Source of the DNA: Micavibrio sp.
GTDB lineage: Bacteria > Pseudomonadota > Alphaproteobacteria > Micavibrionales > Micavibrionaceae
NCBI GenBank assembly: GCA_019634145.1
Contig: JAHQVU010000036.1
Span: 1 to 50,151 of the forward strand
DNA length: 50,151 nucleotides
Direction of reading: 5' to 3'
The translations under genes and the position numbers were made by a program. Shown one piece after another: positions 15,430 to 24,022 of this stretch (its first letter is position 1; each line of letters opens with the position of its first letter). Below the pieces are notes generated by a model that saw nothing but the letters and a program-made list of their open reading frames with translations, made no database searches and was not told the DNA's origin.

Positions 15430-18279
15430 ATGACAAAATGGCAAATTGCAAAATACACGATACTTCCGGGGATATTGCCCCGGTTATTCGCGCTCTTTAG
15501 CGAGGGTTTTGCACATGCTGCTTTTTTAATCGCGGTCATTTATGAGATGGTCGGGCTGTTACCCAAAGATCATGCTTACTTACGTCGAGAAAATTTTGGT
15601 AAATACGGCATAATTAAGGTTATAGCTGCGGCGGGCAATAACCTTAAATTTACACGCAGCCATATAGATCAGGTCTGTATTTACGGTGTTTCATTGCTGT
15701 GTGTTACGATGATTCTCGGCCAGATAGGTTTATTCTTTGCATCACTTTTCTTAGGGCAGCCGCTATATGCAGCTGGTGGTGATTTTAATTATATTCTGAG
15801 CGTTAACCCGGATTTTGCCGGTGTTGGTGGGCCTAGGAATGACGATCTTGCAGCGATATTACTTGATCAAATATTCGGTTTAACAGATAGCCAAGGGAAT
15901 GGGTTTTTCGGATCTTGCATAGGCAACGGCAGTCCGTGTTATTATATGGATGGGCAGGAAATGCCTGCAAGGGCGGCGGCATACCCATGGAGTTTTCATG
16001 TATCACTTCATAAAATGTTTCAATTTTACTCGATGGGAATTTTTGCCGTTGGGGTATTGATCATCATTTATTACGTTGTTGCGCTTGTATCCGAAACCGC
16101 GGTCGCAGGCTCACCTTTTGGTCAGCGTGCGAATTCAACATGGGCACCGGTAAGGCTGATTTTGTTCTTTGGTCTTCTCCTTCCTATTGGAACCGGTGGT
16201 ACTTGGAGCGGTAACAGTGCGGGTACACATGCCAATGGTTTGAATAGTGCGCAATTGATATTGATGTATGTTGTTAAAGCTGGATCGAATTTGGCGACAA
16301 ATGGCTGGATATATTATAACCAGATGGTCGCTGCGAATAATGAAGAAACGGTTACGCGTTTCACAGCCCAATCCGGAAACATTATAGCTGTTCCTAATTT
16401 TGACCGAAGCAAAGTCGAAAGCCTCTTTCAATTTATGGCGGTTATGCATACGTGCCGTGCGGCGTATGAATCTGCGCAAGAAGAGTATTATGGCAGTGAA
16501 AATTTTGAGATTAATCCTTATCTCGTCCGACCGGATACATCAAATCTTCCAGCTGGGGTGCAAGAGCCGGGGATGAACAATAATTTTCCAAATACGCGCG
16601 GTTTTGCTGGGGCGAACGGCTCGAACAGTACCTACATAGAGGCATTACGCTTTTCTGCACATGGCAATGTCACAATTGTATTTGGAGAATTGGCGCCCTT
16701 GATTGATGGTAACATCGATGAGAATTTCAAAGATTATAAAGGGGCTGTGAAACCATTGTGTGGAGAGCTAACCATTCCTTCTATGGATGTTTTCGAGCCA
16801 GGGGCGCAGTTAATGCAAGATCGTTATTATAACATCATAAAAGCGATGTGGAATGATCCGATGATTGCAAACAATGCTAAGTGCGTTGTTCAAGAGCACT
16901 CAAATATAATTGTTAGTGGCGCGGGTAATTGCGAAAATCAGAAATTTTTAGCTGAATTTGTTAGATCCAAGGTTGTACAATATTTAGATGATTTTGTTGA
17001 AGCGCTTGATGATGGTATTGAAGAGCAAAGAGAAAACGGAGCCTTTGAACATGATGGCGAGGGGCTTGAGACCCTACTGAGACGCGGATGGGCGGGGGCA
17101 GCCCTGTGGTATAATAAAATTGCCAAGATGAATGGTAGTATGACCCACGCTGCAGATAATATCGCGCAAGTTTCCAAGGTGCCTTATTTGCTTCATCTTG
17201 TCGCAGAGGCCAATTCTTCACAAAATTCTAATGCCAGTGGTGATTTTTTGTATTCCCGTATTATGAATGATCCTGAAAAGGTCAATCTGGTTCTTGACTT
17301 TGACAATATTGCCGATGGCGAGATATTTAAATCTATTTTAGCGACTAAGAATATTGTGAATGCGTCTTTGGTTGTTAATACGGGTGCGCATGCAGGTGAA
17401 ACTGGGAATGCCTTCATTGATACTGTGAATATGCTTCTGGGCACTCAAGGTATTTTCGAGATGCGTAAAAACAGAGATGTCCATCCTTTGGCACAATTGT
17501 CTTCCTTAGGGCGTGGTATGATGGATGCTTTAACGAAAAACTTATCGGTTTCTCTTGGTGCTAAGCTCACTAATATTGGGCGTGCAGCCGCGGGTATGAA
17601 GCCAGATCCGGGTGTGGCGGCCGTTGAAGGCTTATTTACGTCTTTGGTCACTATTGCAGCGGTTATCGCATTCATACTTTACTATGTCTTGCCTTTTATG
17701 CCCTTTATGTATTTCTTCTTTGCCGTCAGCGGGTGGGTAAAAGGGATATTCGAGGCGATGGTTGCGATGCCTTTATGGGCGCTGGCGCATTTGCGCATTG
17801 ATGGTGAAGGTCTTATGGGGCCTGGGGCTATCAATGGCTATGGGCTATTATTAGAGATTTTCTTACGCCCTATACTGATCTTAACCGGTATGATGGCTAG
17901 TCTGGCAACGTTTTCTTCGCTCGTATGGGTCTTAAATCTCGTATTTGGGATTGTTGTTTCAAATGTTAGTGGGCATGATTTTTCTCTTGATTACGGTAAT
18001 ATCGGGAATTCCGAGTTGAATATTGCTGCCGGGTCTAGTGTTGATGTGTTTTTCTTTACGGCGATGTACACAGTTATTTGTTATATGCTTGCGACAGCCA
18101 GCTTTAAGCTTATTGATATGATTCCGAATAAGATTATGCGCTGGATGGGTATATCAACCGCGACCTTCCAGGAAAGCATGAAAGATCCAGTCGGATCACT
18201 GACATCGCAGGCGCAAAAAGGCGGTATCCTATTGACCAGACAGCTTAAAGGTCAGGCTGCTGGTGCGATGGAGCTATAG
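15430..18279 (+). CDS. DotA/TraY-family membrane protein, copy 3
   Basis: 949 residues, 35 bases after copy 2. Family blocks: MTKWQIAKYTILPGILPRLF, ENFGKYGIIKVIAAAGNNL, HIDQVCIY, AILLDQIFGL, FGSCIGNGSPC (spaced Cys pair), AGSPFGQRANSTWAPVRLIL, NGLNSAQLILMYVVKAGSNL, CGELTIPSMDVFEPG, RRGWAGAALWYNKIAKMNGS, GIFEMR, VHPLAQLSSLGRGMMDALTK, and the C-terminal LPFMPFMYFFFAVSGWVKGI then MPLWALAHLRIDGEGLMGPG. It has more residues than copy 2 around the insert GGTWSGNSAGTHANGLN near 260. Only a weak ribosome site is seen. The gene ends 106 bases before the convergent mlaC. No DotB-, IcmO-, IcmE- or IcmK-like gene is in the window, so the rest of any secretion machine must lie elsewhere. Confidence 0.88.
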   Translation: MTKWQIAKYTILPGILPRLFALFSEGFAHAAFLIAVIYEMVGLLPKDHAYLRRENFGKYGIIKVIAAAGNNLKFTRSHIDQVCIYGVSLLCVTMILGQIGLFFASLFLGQPLYAAGGDFNYILSVNPDFAGVGGPRNDDLAAILLDQIFGLTDSQGNGFFGSCIGNGSPCYYMDGQEMPARAAAYPWSFHVSLHKMFQFYSMGIFAVGVLIIIYYVVALVSETAVAGSPFGQRANSTWAPVRLILFFGLLLPIGTGGTWSGNSAGTHANGLNSAQLILMYVVKAGSNLATNGWIYYNQMVAANNEETVTRFTAQSGNIIAVPNFDRSKVESLFQFMAVMHTCRAAYESAQEEYYGSENFEINPYLVRPDTSNLPAGVQEPGMNNNFPNTRGFAGANGSNSTYIEALRFSAHGNVTIVFGELAPLIDGNIDENFKDYKGAVKPLCGELTIPSMDVFEPGAQLMQDRYYNIIKAMWNDPMIANNAKCVVQEHSNIIVSGAGNCENQKFLAEFVRSKVVQYLDDFVEALDDGIEEQRENGAFEHDGEGLETLLRRGWAGAALWYNKIAKMNGSMTHAADNIAQVSKVPYLLHLVAEANSSQNSNASGDFLYSRIMNDPEKVNLVLDFDNIADGEIFKSILATKNIVNASLVVNTGAHAGETGNAFIDTVNMLLGTQGIFEMRKNRDVHPLAQLSSLGRGMMDALTKNLSVSLGAKLTNIGRAAAGMKPDPGVAAVEGLFTSLVTIAAVIAFILYYVLPFMPFMYFFFAVSGWVKGIFEAMVAMPLWALAHLRIDGEGLMGPGAINGYGLLLEIFLRPILILTGMMASLATFSSLVWVLNLVFGIVVSNVSGHDFSLDYGNIGNSELNIAAGSSVDVFFFTAMYTVICYMLATASFKLIDMIPNKIMRWMGISTATFQESMKDPVGSLTSQAQKGGILLTRQLKGQAAGAMEL

Positions 18280-18319
18280 ATCTTCAATTATACAATGTAA
18301 ACTTTGATGGTCTGTAAGG

Positions 18320-18346
18320 TTTAGGCGCGACAGAGCGCTAAATTTT
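18320..18346 (+). terminator. Possible terminator of the DotA/TraY cluster
   Basis: Imperfect stem TTTAGGCGC (18320-18328) with GCGCTAAA (18335-18342), one bulged G, then four T. It lies 40 bases after the third DotA/TraY gene in the convergent gap with mlaC. The T-run is short, so this is a weak call. Confidence 0.4.
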
Positions 18347-18384
18347 GGTCCAAAAAACTTGATAGCTATGTATGTTCTATAAGA

Positions 18385-19041
18385 TTAGTTTTTGCGCAGT
18401 TCTTCTAACAGAACTTCGACATTACCGCCACCGCGTTGGATAACTGAAGCAAAATCGGCGCGCTGGGTCATTGTCATGCTTACGCCTTCCACAATGATAT
18501 CAATAACCTTATTTCTGCCATTTTTCTCGCGCAGGCGCCAATCGACTTTTACATCCGGGCCGCTAGGTTGTTTTATAACCGAGTTGACCAAAATATCTCT
18601 TTTCCCTTCAGGGCGTGAGCCAGTGACCAATAGATCTTGGCCTTTATATTCATCGAAACGACGTGCATAGACGTTTAGAACCATTTGCTCAAATAGATGC
18701 AGGTATTCTTTTTGTTGTGCGGTATTGGCAGATTTCCAGTAACGCCCAAGCGCAAATCGCCCGATTGTGCCCATATCGAAGTTTCTCTGGAGGAGAGCTT
18801 TAAATTTATCTTTGCGCTGGGTTTGGGATAATGATTGATCAGCTAGGAAATCAATGCCTTCTTGCGCCATGTTTTGGATCGTTTTCTCAGCAGCAGAAGC
18901 GTCAATAGCAATCATTGTTATGCTTGAAGATGCTGCCGTGGAAGAAATAGCGCTTCCTACGGTGGCTTGAGCGTTTGAAGCAGAAAAAGTCAATATTGCT
19001 GCTGCACAGAGCAGGGAGTATTTAATTGTCATGGTTCTCAT
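18385..19041 (-). CDS. mlaC: MlaC/Ttg2D-family phospholipid-binding periplasmic protein
   Basis: 218 residues with a signal peptide (about 1-27, IKYSLLCAAAILTFSASNAQ). The mature part has the MlaC family pattern: NMAQEGIDFLAD then KFKALLQRNFDMGTIGRFAL with GRYWKSANTAQQKEYLHLF near 85-125, VLNVYARRFDEYKGQ, and VDWRLREKNGRNKVIDIIV with EGVSMTMTQRADFASVIQRG near the end. MlaC carries phospholipid across the periplasm between the outer-membrane lipoprotein MlaA and the inner-membrane MlaFEDB transporter. mlaA lies 43 bases upstream in the same direction, giving an mlaA-mlaC pair; the ABC transporter genes are not in the window. Start: ATG at 19041, with a second ATG three codons later; neither has a strong ribosome site. 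Confidence 0.92.
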   Translation of the reverse strand: MRTMTIKYSLLCAAAILTFSASNAQATVGSAISSTAASSSITMIAIDASAAEKTIQNMAQEGIDFLADQSLSQTQRKDKFKALLQRNFDMGTIGRFALGRYWKSANTAQQKEYLHLFEQMVLNVYARRFDEYKGQDLLVTGSRPEGKRDILVNSVIKQPSGPDVKVDWRLREKNGRNKVIDIIVEGVSMTMTQRADFASVIQRGGGNVEVLLEELRKN

Positions 19042-19061
19042 TATTCTATTATACCGTAGAT

Positions 19062-19079
19062 AAGGGGCGTAAGCCCCTT
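19062..19079 (-). other. Intercistronic hairpin between mlaA and mlaC
   Basis: Perfect 7-base stem AAGGGGC (19062-19068) and GCCCCTT (19073-19079) with a GTAA tetraloop. On the reverse strand it falls after the mlaA stop and before mlaC, without a T-run behind it. It may stabilise mlaA mRNA or lower mlaC expression rather than act as a full terminator. Confidence 0.5.
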
Positions 19080-19084
19080 AAAAA

Positions 19085-19882
19085 TTAGTAGTCATCGTAA
19101 TCAGGAATATCAACGTAAGCTGCATCATCCGGGTTTTGATCATTTACCAATGCTTCACGGCGCTGATAATATGCACTGCGTGTAGCAGCATAATAATCGA
19201 TAGAGGACGCTTCTAGTTCCTCAAGAACATCAATTAATGATGCGCGTAGGTTTAGATAGTCCAGAGCGACTTTGCCGTAATAGATGCCTTCTTTATCGAC
19301 ATTATGCGCATACCAACGTAGCGGATCTGCTATGCTGTCTACGAAAAAACCGGCATAGTCTCTTGTTGATGATGGGCCGATAACCGGCACTACGAGATAA
19401 GGGCCGTGATCAACGCCCCAGCTTGCCAGCGTCTGACCGAAATCTTCAGCTTCATACATAATACCTTCGTGGCCAGCCAAATCAAATATACCGCCGAAGC
19501 CGAGCAATGTGTTAATTACAGCCCGCTTTAATACATTTCCTGCACCGTCCAGATCTCCTTGCAGAACTTCGTTCATAAATGTTGTCGGGGAGCGCAGATT
19601 TTTCAGTGCGTTATCAAGCCCTGTTTGCGCCGGATTAGGCACAACAGTTTTATAGGTTTTCACAACAGGGTTGATAAAGGCTGCATCAACGGCTTTGTTA
19701 AATGAAAATACTTTTCTGTTATAGTTTTCGAATGGGTCGTTAATTTCTGCCCCATCAATGCCGCGCGGCTCTGTTGTCATGCATCCTGTAAGTGCAACGG
19801 CGGACAATAATCCTAAAATGGTTGCGCGTAAGAAATTCTTTTCTTTTTTCATAGTGGCTGTGGCCCTTAAGTTACTAAACAT
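19085..19882 (-). CDS. mlaA: MlaA/VacJ-family outer-membrane lipoprotein
   Basis: 265 residues. A lipobox LTGC is at 31-34, so the protein should be lipidated at Cys34. The VacJ fold follows: NDPFENYNRKVFSFNKAVD at about 47-65, LKNLRSPTTFMNEVLQGD near 91, NTLLGFGGIFDLAGHEGI near 120, EDFGQTLASWGVDHGPYLVV near 140 and GPSSTRDYAGFF near 163. The end is acidic and Tyr-rich. MlaA sits in the outer membrane with porins and removes mislocalised phospholipids from the outer leaflet, handing them to MlaC, encoded next. Start is uncertain: the ATG at 19882 has AGGAA 6 bases upstream, but an ATG ten codons later gives a more usual signal peptide (MKKEKNFLRATILGLL). Confidence 0.93.
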   Translation of the reverse strand: MFSNLRATATMKKEKNFLRATILGLLSAVALTGCMTTEPRGIDGAEINDPFENYNRKVFSFNKAVDAAFINPVVKTYKTVVPNPAQTGLDNALKNLRSPTTFMNEVLQGDLDGAGNVLKRAVINTLLGFGGIFDLAGHEGIMYEAEDFGQTLASWGVDHGPYLVVPVIGPSSTRDYAGFFVDSIADPLRWYAHNVDKEGIYYGKVALDYLNLRASLIDVLEELEASSIDYYAATRSAYYQRREALVNDQNPDDAAYVDIPDYDDY

Positions 19883-20011
19883 ACCAGTTCCTATATCTGA
19901 GTGAAATCACTTGTTAAGTCAAGTGGAAGAGCATTGAAAAAACACACCTGTCACAAATTAATCACATGTCGGTTATTAAAATGTTAACGCCATAGAATAA
20001 TTTGGAATTTT

Positions 20012-21157
20012 TTATCCATCTTCCAGATTTATGAGCGCAGTAAGCCCCAAAAGGATAAATATCAGAGCTGGCGCCCATGCGGCCAGAGCAGGTGGAAGCT
20101 GCCCTGAGAAGCCCAAAGCCTGTAAATAGCTGGAGAGGAAAAATACGACAAATCCCATAAACACTCCGATCATAACCAGCATAAAAGTGCCGCCGCTGCG
20201 ATAGGGGCGCATTGCAACTGTTGCTGCCAGTATGATCATAGCGGCTAGGAACAGGGGTTGCGCGAGCAGATTTTGATAGTAAACGCGCAGGCGGCTGGCG
20301 TTAAAGCCTGTTTCTTCAAGGGTACGAATATGCGATGGCAGCTCCCAAAAAGACATGGCTTCGGGTGCAGAAAAGCTCTCTTCGATGTCTTTGACCGTCA
20401 AATAGGTGGGTAGATTGTATGTCGCAGTTTGACGGGTTTGGCCTGCTTTACCCAGAATGTGAACATCTTTAAACTGCCAGCGGCCTTTTTCGAGCGTGCT
20501 TTGATCGGCCTCGACGCGCATGACGAACTCGTTATCGCTATTAAAGTAATATGCGCTTACTTCTTTCAATATCCAGTTTTTCTGGTCTATTTTGCGGGCG
20601 TGCAAAATGACATAGCCTTCGCTGCGCGTGGGTTGCTTATCATTCTCGATGACGCTTGTCTCTTGTTTGTAATGGACGGTTTGGCGCAGCCATAGCCCGC
20701 CGGAGAACAGGGCGATTTGCTCGTCTTGCTGTTTGATGTATTGGTCTTTGAAGCGCTCATACTTGCTTAAGAGCACAGAGCCAACAGGGTTGATAACCGT
20801 GATTTGTAGGCAGCCGATCATAATGGCTAATGCAATCAGAGGAAAGAGTATTTGCCAGATTGAAAAGCCTGAAGAGCGCAATACAACTAATTCGGAGCGG
20901 CGGTTAAATTGCCACAATGTCAGGATTGCGCTAAACAGTATTGCAAAGGGGAACAGGATTTGCCCCACTTCAGGGAGCTTGAATAAGCCCATTTGCAGAA
21001 CCAGACTAAGGGGCACAGTATCATATTTGCTGGCGCGGCGGATAAGCTCGATTGTATCGAATAGATAAATGAGTGATAGCAGGCCAAAAAGCATCCCGAC
21101 TAGATTGATCAAATAACTGCCAGTCATATAGCGGCCAATTGTAAAGCTTAGTTTCAT
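20012..21157 (-). CDS. lptG: LPS export permease LptG
   Basis: 381 residues from the ATG at 21157, chosen because it overlaps the lptF stop (ATGA) and because the protein then starts MKLSFTIGRYMTGSYLINL like other LptG; AGGAG lies about 9 bases upstream. Membrane helices at the N terminus (about 12-120) and C terminus (about 285-375) surround a beta-jellyroll periplasmic domain. Family motifs: FKLPEVGQILFPFAILFSAI, RRSELVVLRSSGFSIWQILF, EAMSFWELPSHIRTLEETGF. With LptF and two LptB ATPases it extracts LPS from the inner membrane and pushes it onto the Lpt bridge. lptA, lptB and lptC are in this window about 14 kb away, so nearly all inner-membrane and periplasmic Lpt parts are covered. Confidence 0.95.
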   Translation of the reverse strand: MKLSFTIGRYMTGSYLINLVGMLFGLLSLIYLFDTIELIRRASKYDTVPLSLVLQMGLFKLPEVGQILFPFAILFSAILTLWQFNRRSELVVLRSSGFSIWQILFPLIALAIMIGCLQITVINPVGSVLLSKYERFKDQYIKQQDEQIALFSGGLWLRQTVHYKQETSVIENDKQPTRSEGYVILHARKIDQKNWILKEVSAYYFNSDNEFVMRVEADQSTLEKGRWQFKDVHILGKAGQTRQTATYNLPTYLTVKDIEESFSAPEAMSFWELPSHIRTLEETGFNASRLRVYYQNLLAQPLFLAAMIILAATVAMRPYRSGGTFMLVMIGVFMGFVVFFLSSYLQALGFSGQLPPALAAWAPALIFILLGLTALINLEDG

Positions 21158-22296
21158 GCGGGTGTTGCTCCTGATTTCGGAGAATATTTGTAGAGAAGTT
21201 TGCGACGCAACGCATCTCCATGTCCACTTAAGAGGATATAGCAAAAGATAATCGGGGCGAGTGTCAGAGTATACATAAGCGCAAGTCCCAAATCATGGTT
21301 CCTGGCCATGTTATAGCTAGCAATATATGTGCCCTGAACAAGAATTGCGCCCAGAATTGCAAAGATAATACGGTGCAGTTGGCCGCGGCGGTCTATCGGG
21401 CCAATGAGGAGCGCGGTGCATGCGATTAATGCAAGGGATAACGCCAGTAGCGGGCTGATGGCGCGACGGTTGATCTCAACCCTGAATTCTCGCTTGTTTT
21501 CAATATCACGTTCATTGGTTTCATCAGGTGACATAAGTTCGAAAATTGTGCGTTCGTCGGGTTGGCGCCAGCGGCTGACCACTTCCTCTTTATCGGGAAT
21601 GTCGATGGTGTATCGATCAAAGTTCAGGCGGGAGTAGTTTTTGGTTTTGGAATCGAATTCCTGACGCTGGCCGTCAAAAACTAGGACCTGAAACCCTTCA
21701 TTTGTGGGCGATATTGTGCCGCTTTTGGCGATGATTGTTGAGGGGGTTTTCTGATTTTTCCGTCCATCGTGGATCATTAATCCTTCCAGAGTGCCATCAC
21801 TCAGTCGTTTTTTGGCGTATACAGTCAACCCTTTTCCCGCCTGATTAAAGACGCCTTCGCGGAAAATGAGGGATGAGACTTGTGCCTTGACTTCTTGCCT
21901 TTTGGCCTGCATTTCAGCCAGAGAGACCGGCGCGAGCCACATCGTTACGCCCCAGAGGGCTATCGTTGTTATTATGGCGAGTATGAGCGCCGGGCGGGCA
22001 AGGGTGAGTGGGCTCATCCCAACTGCCCGCACTATGACAAGTTCGGAATCCGCATTCATGCGGTAGAAGCAGAACAGGATCGATATCATGAGTGAAAGTG
22101 GCAGAATGATTTCGAAGAAGCGCGGGAGTGCAAGGGCGGTTAAAACCCAAAATGTTTGGGATGCTGCGCCGGATTCTACGACCAATTCCAAAAAGCGGAT
22201 GGATTGGGTGAGGAAGATGACCACAGCCAGTGTCACGCTGACGAAAATCATCGCGCTCAGGATCGAACTAAAAATGTAGCGGTCTAGAATTTTCAT
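21154..22296 (-). CDS. lptF: LPS export permease LptF
   Basis: 380 residues from the ATG at 22296; the open frame continues 11 codons upstream to a TTG, but MKILDRYIFSSILSAMIFVS is the family's normal start. Helices near 12-32, 48-75 and 95-118, a periplasmic jellyroll domain (about 130-260), then helices near 280-355. Motifs: LPRFFEIILPLSLMISILFC, RMNADSELVIVRAVGMSPL, EINRRAISPLLALSLALIAC. It is first in the lptF-lptG pair and diverges from pepA across 77 bases, an arrangement common in Proteobacteria. Together with LptG it forms the transmembrane part of the LPS exporter. Confidence 0.95.
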   Translation of the reverse strand: MKILDRYIFSSILSAMIFVSVTLAVVIFLTQSIRFLELVVESGAASQTFWVLTALALPRFFEIILPLSLMISILFCFYRMNADSELVIVRAVGMSPLTLARPALILAIITTIALWGVTMWLAPVSLAEMQAKRQEVKAQVSSLIFREGVFNQAGKGLTVYAKKRLSDGTLEGLMIHDGRKNQKTPSTIIAKSGTISPTNEGFQVLVFDGQRQEFDSKTKNYSRLNFDRYTIDIPDKEEVVSRWRQPDERTIFELMSPDETNERDIENKREFRVEINRRAISPLLALSLALIACTALLIGPIDRRGQLHRIIFAILGAILVQGTYIASYNMARNHDLGLALMYTLTLAPIIFCYILLSGHGDALRRKLLYKYSPKSGATPA

Positions 22297-22373
22297 GCTG
22301 GCTCTAGGGTTTTTAAATGTTATAAACAATCTTGAAGCTTAAATAAATCACGAAAAGAAAGAAGTTTTACACA

Positions 22374-23897
22374 ATGAGTCTTCAAATTTTATTTTCAACA
22401 TCAAAATCTAACGAAATTCGTACGGCTGTTATACCTTTTTTCAATAAGGGCGAGCTTGGTAAAGGGGATTGGCCAGTGGCTTTGGGCGAGTTTGTGCGTT
22501 ATGCGCTTAAGGTTAATTCGAAATATAAGGGCGGGGTAGGTGAAATTCTAGACTTAGTCTTGCCCGATGCGCCCGGGATGGACGGTATTGAGCGCGTCAT
22601 TGTTCTGGGGCTTGGTAAGGCGGATGAGCTAACTGCTTTAAAAGCAGAACAGGCCGGCGGTAAGTTAGCCGTTCATGTGGGCGCGTCAGGAGTGTCAAGC
22701 GCTGCTTTGTATGTCGAAGAAGGTGCGGTATCGCCCTCGCTTAAATCAGAAGAGTTGGCCGCGGCGCTGGCCAATGGGTTTAAGTTGCGGTCTTATAAAT
22801 TCGAGCGCTATAAATCTAAGCCAGAAGATGAAGATGCGAAACCATCGGTATTTGAAGATTTGCAGATTATTTATGCTGGTGCAGATAGCGCACGTGATGT
22901 TTATGCTGTTTTAGACAGTGCTACGGAAGGTGCTTATACCGCGCGCGATCTGGTCAATACTGCGCCCAATGAGCTATATCCTGAAAGCTATGCGCAGTTC
23001 ATCAAGGATGAGCTTAAACCGCTGGGCGTCGAGGTTGAGGTTCTGGATGAGAAGAAGATGCTCAAATTGGGTATGGGCGCGATTATGGCAGTTGGACAGG
23101 GCTCTGAAAAGCCGCCGCGCATGGTGATTATGCGTTGGAATGGTAAAAAGAATGATGAGGCGCCGTTGGCGTTTGTTGGCAAAGGCGTGACTTTTGATAC
23201 TGGCGGCATCTCCCTTAAACCCGGTGCAGGTATGGGTGATATGAAGATGGATATGGGCGGCTCTGCGGCTGTTGTAGGTCTTATGAAATCGCTTGCCCTG
23301 CGTAAAGCAAATGCCAATGTGGTCGGTGTTGTTGGCTTGGCCGAGAACATGCCTTCATCTAGAGCGTATAGACCGGGTGATGTAATCACATCTTATTCGG
23401 GGAAGACGATTGAGGTTTTGAACACCGATGCTGAAGGGCGTCTTGTCCTTGCAGATTGTCTGACATACGTACAACGTACGTACAAGCCGAAATTTGTGAT
23501 CAATCTGGCGACCTTGACAGGCGCTATTCTTGTTGCGCTGGGGCATGAATATTGCGGGACTTTCGCCAATGATGACAGTCTATGGGCGCAGATGGATAAT
23601 GCCAGCACACGTACAGGTGAGAAGGTCTGGCGTATGCCTTTGGATGAGGCGTGGACGAAGATGGTCAAGAGCGATGTTGCCGACATCCAGAATATCGGTA
23701 AAGAAGGGCGCAATGCGGGGTCGTGTACTGCGGCGGCGTTTTTACAGCACTTTATTGAAGAAGATGTTAAATGGGCGCATATGGATATTGCAGGCACGGC
23801 GTGGCGAAAATCCGATCAAGCGACTATACCGAAATTCGGCACTGGCTATGGTGTGCGATTGCTCAATGAATTAGTCAGCTATTACTATGAAGGCTAA
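22374..23897 (+). CDS. pepA: Leucyl aminopeptidase PepA
   Basis: 507 residues, normal length. The N-terminal macrodomain-like part (about 1-165) is followed by the M17 catalytic domain. Active site and two-metal site: K270 and D275 in VGKGVTFDTGGISLKPGAG, MDMGGSAAVVGLM just after, and the signature NTDAEGRLVLADCLTY beginning at residue 350. RTGEKVWRMPLDEAW and GSCTAAAFLQHF complete the pattern. PepA removes N-terminal residues, preferring Leu, in the cytoplasm. In E. coli it also binds DNA in Xer recombination and carAB regulation; whether that applies here is unknown. It diverges from lptF-lptG. A large imperfect palindrome follows its stop. Confidence 0.97.
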   Translation: MSLQILFSTSKSNEIRTAVIPFFNKGELGKGDWPVALGEFVRYALKVNSKYKGGVGEILDLVLPDAPGMDGIERVIVLGLGKADELTALKAEQAGGKLAVHVGASGVSSAALYVEEGAVSPSLKSEELAAALANGFKLRSYKFERYKSKPEDEDAKPSVFEDLQIIYAGADSARDVYAVLDSATEGAYTARDLVNTAPNELYPESYAQFIKDELKPLGVEVEVLDEKKMLKLGMGAIMAVGQGSEKPPRMVIMRWNGKKNDEAPLAFVGKGVTFDTGGISLKPGAGMGDMKMDMGGSAAVVGLMKSLALRKANANVVGVVGLAENMPSSRAYRPGDVITSYSGKTIEVLNTDAEGRLVLADCLTYVQRTYKPKFVINLATLTGAILVALGHEYCGTFANDDSLWAQMDNASTRTGEKVWRMPLDEAWTKMVKSDVADIQNIGKEGRNAGSCTAAAFLQHFIEEDVKWAHMDIAGTAWRKSDQATIPKFGTGYGVRLLNELVSYYYEG

Positions 23898-23904
23898 TTT
23901 CTTT

Positions 23905-24006
23905 GCCTTTTGGGCTGCAAACAGTGCTTTTCTACGCTTCCGTTTCGCACGTACTCGCTAAGTACGCTTGCGATACGGTTCTCAAAAAGCACTATTTTCG
24001 CCACAA
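23905..24006. repeat. Large imperfect intergenic palindrome, copy A
   Basis: The whole gap between pepA and kamA folds on itself around base 23958. Perfect paired blocks are GTACT/AGTAC (23951-23955 and 23961-23965) with a CGCTA loop, and AGTGCTTTT/AAAAGCACT (23923-23931 and 23985-23993); the segments between pair imperfectly. The order GGCTGCAAA ... GCACGTA ... TACGCTTGCG ... AAAAGC ... ATTTTCGC recurs in the palindrome at 25473-25735 with near-equal spacing in the left arm, so the two are probably members of one repeat family. It may also end pepA transcripts. Confidence 0.6.
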
Positions 24007-24022
24007 AAAACTTTGAAATGAT

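Noticed and set aside
9738-18279. DotA/TraY cluster as part of an integrated conjugative element
   Set aside because: No integrase, relaxase, att repeats or tRNA junction is visible at either side, and the flanking genes are core genes.
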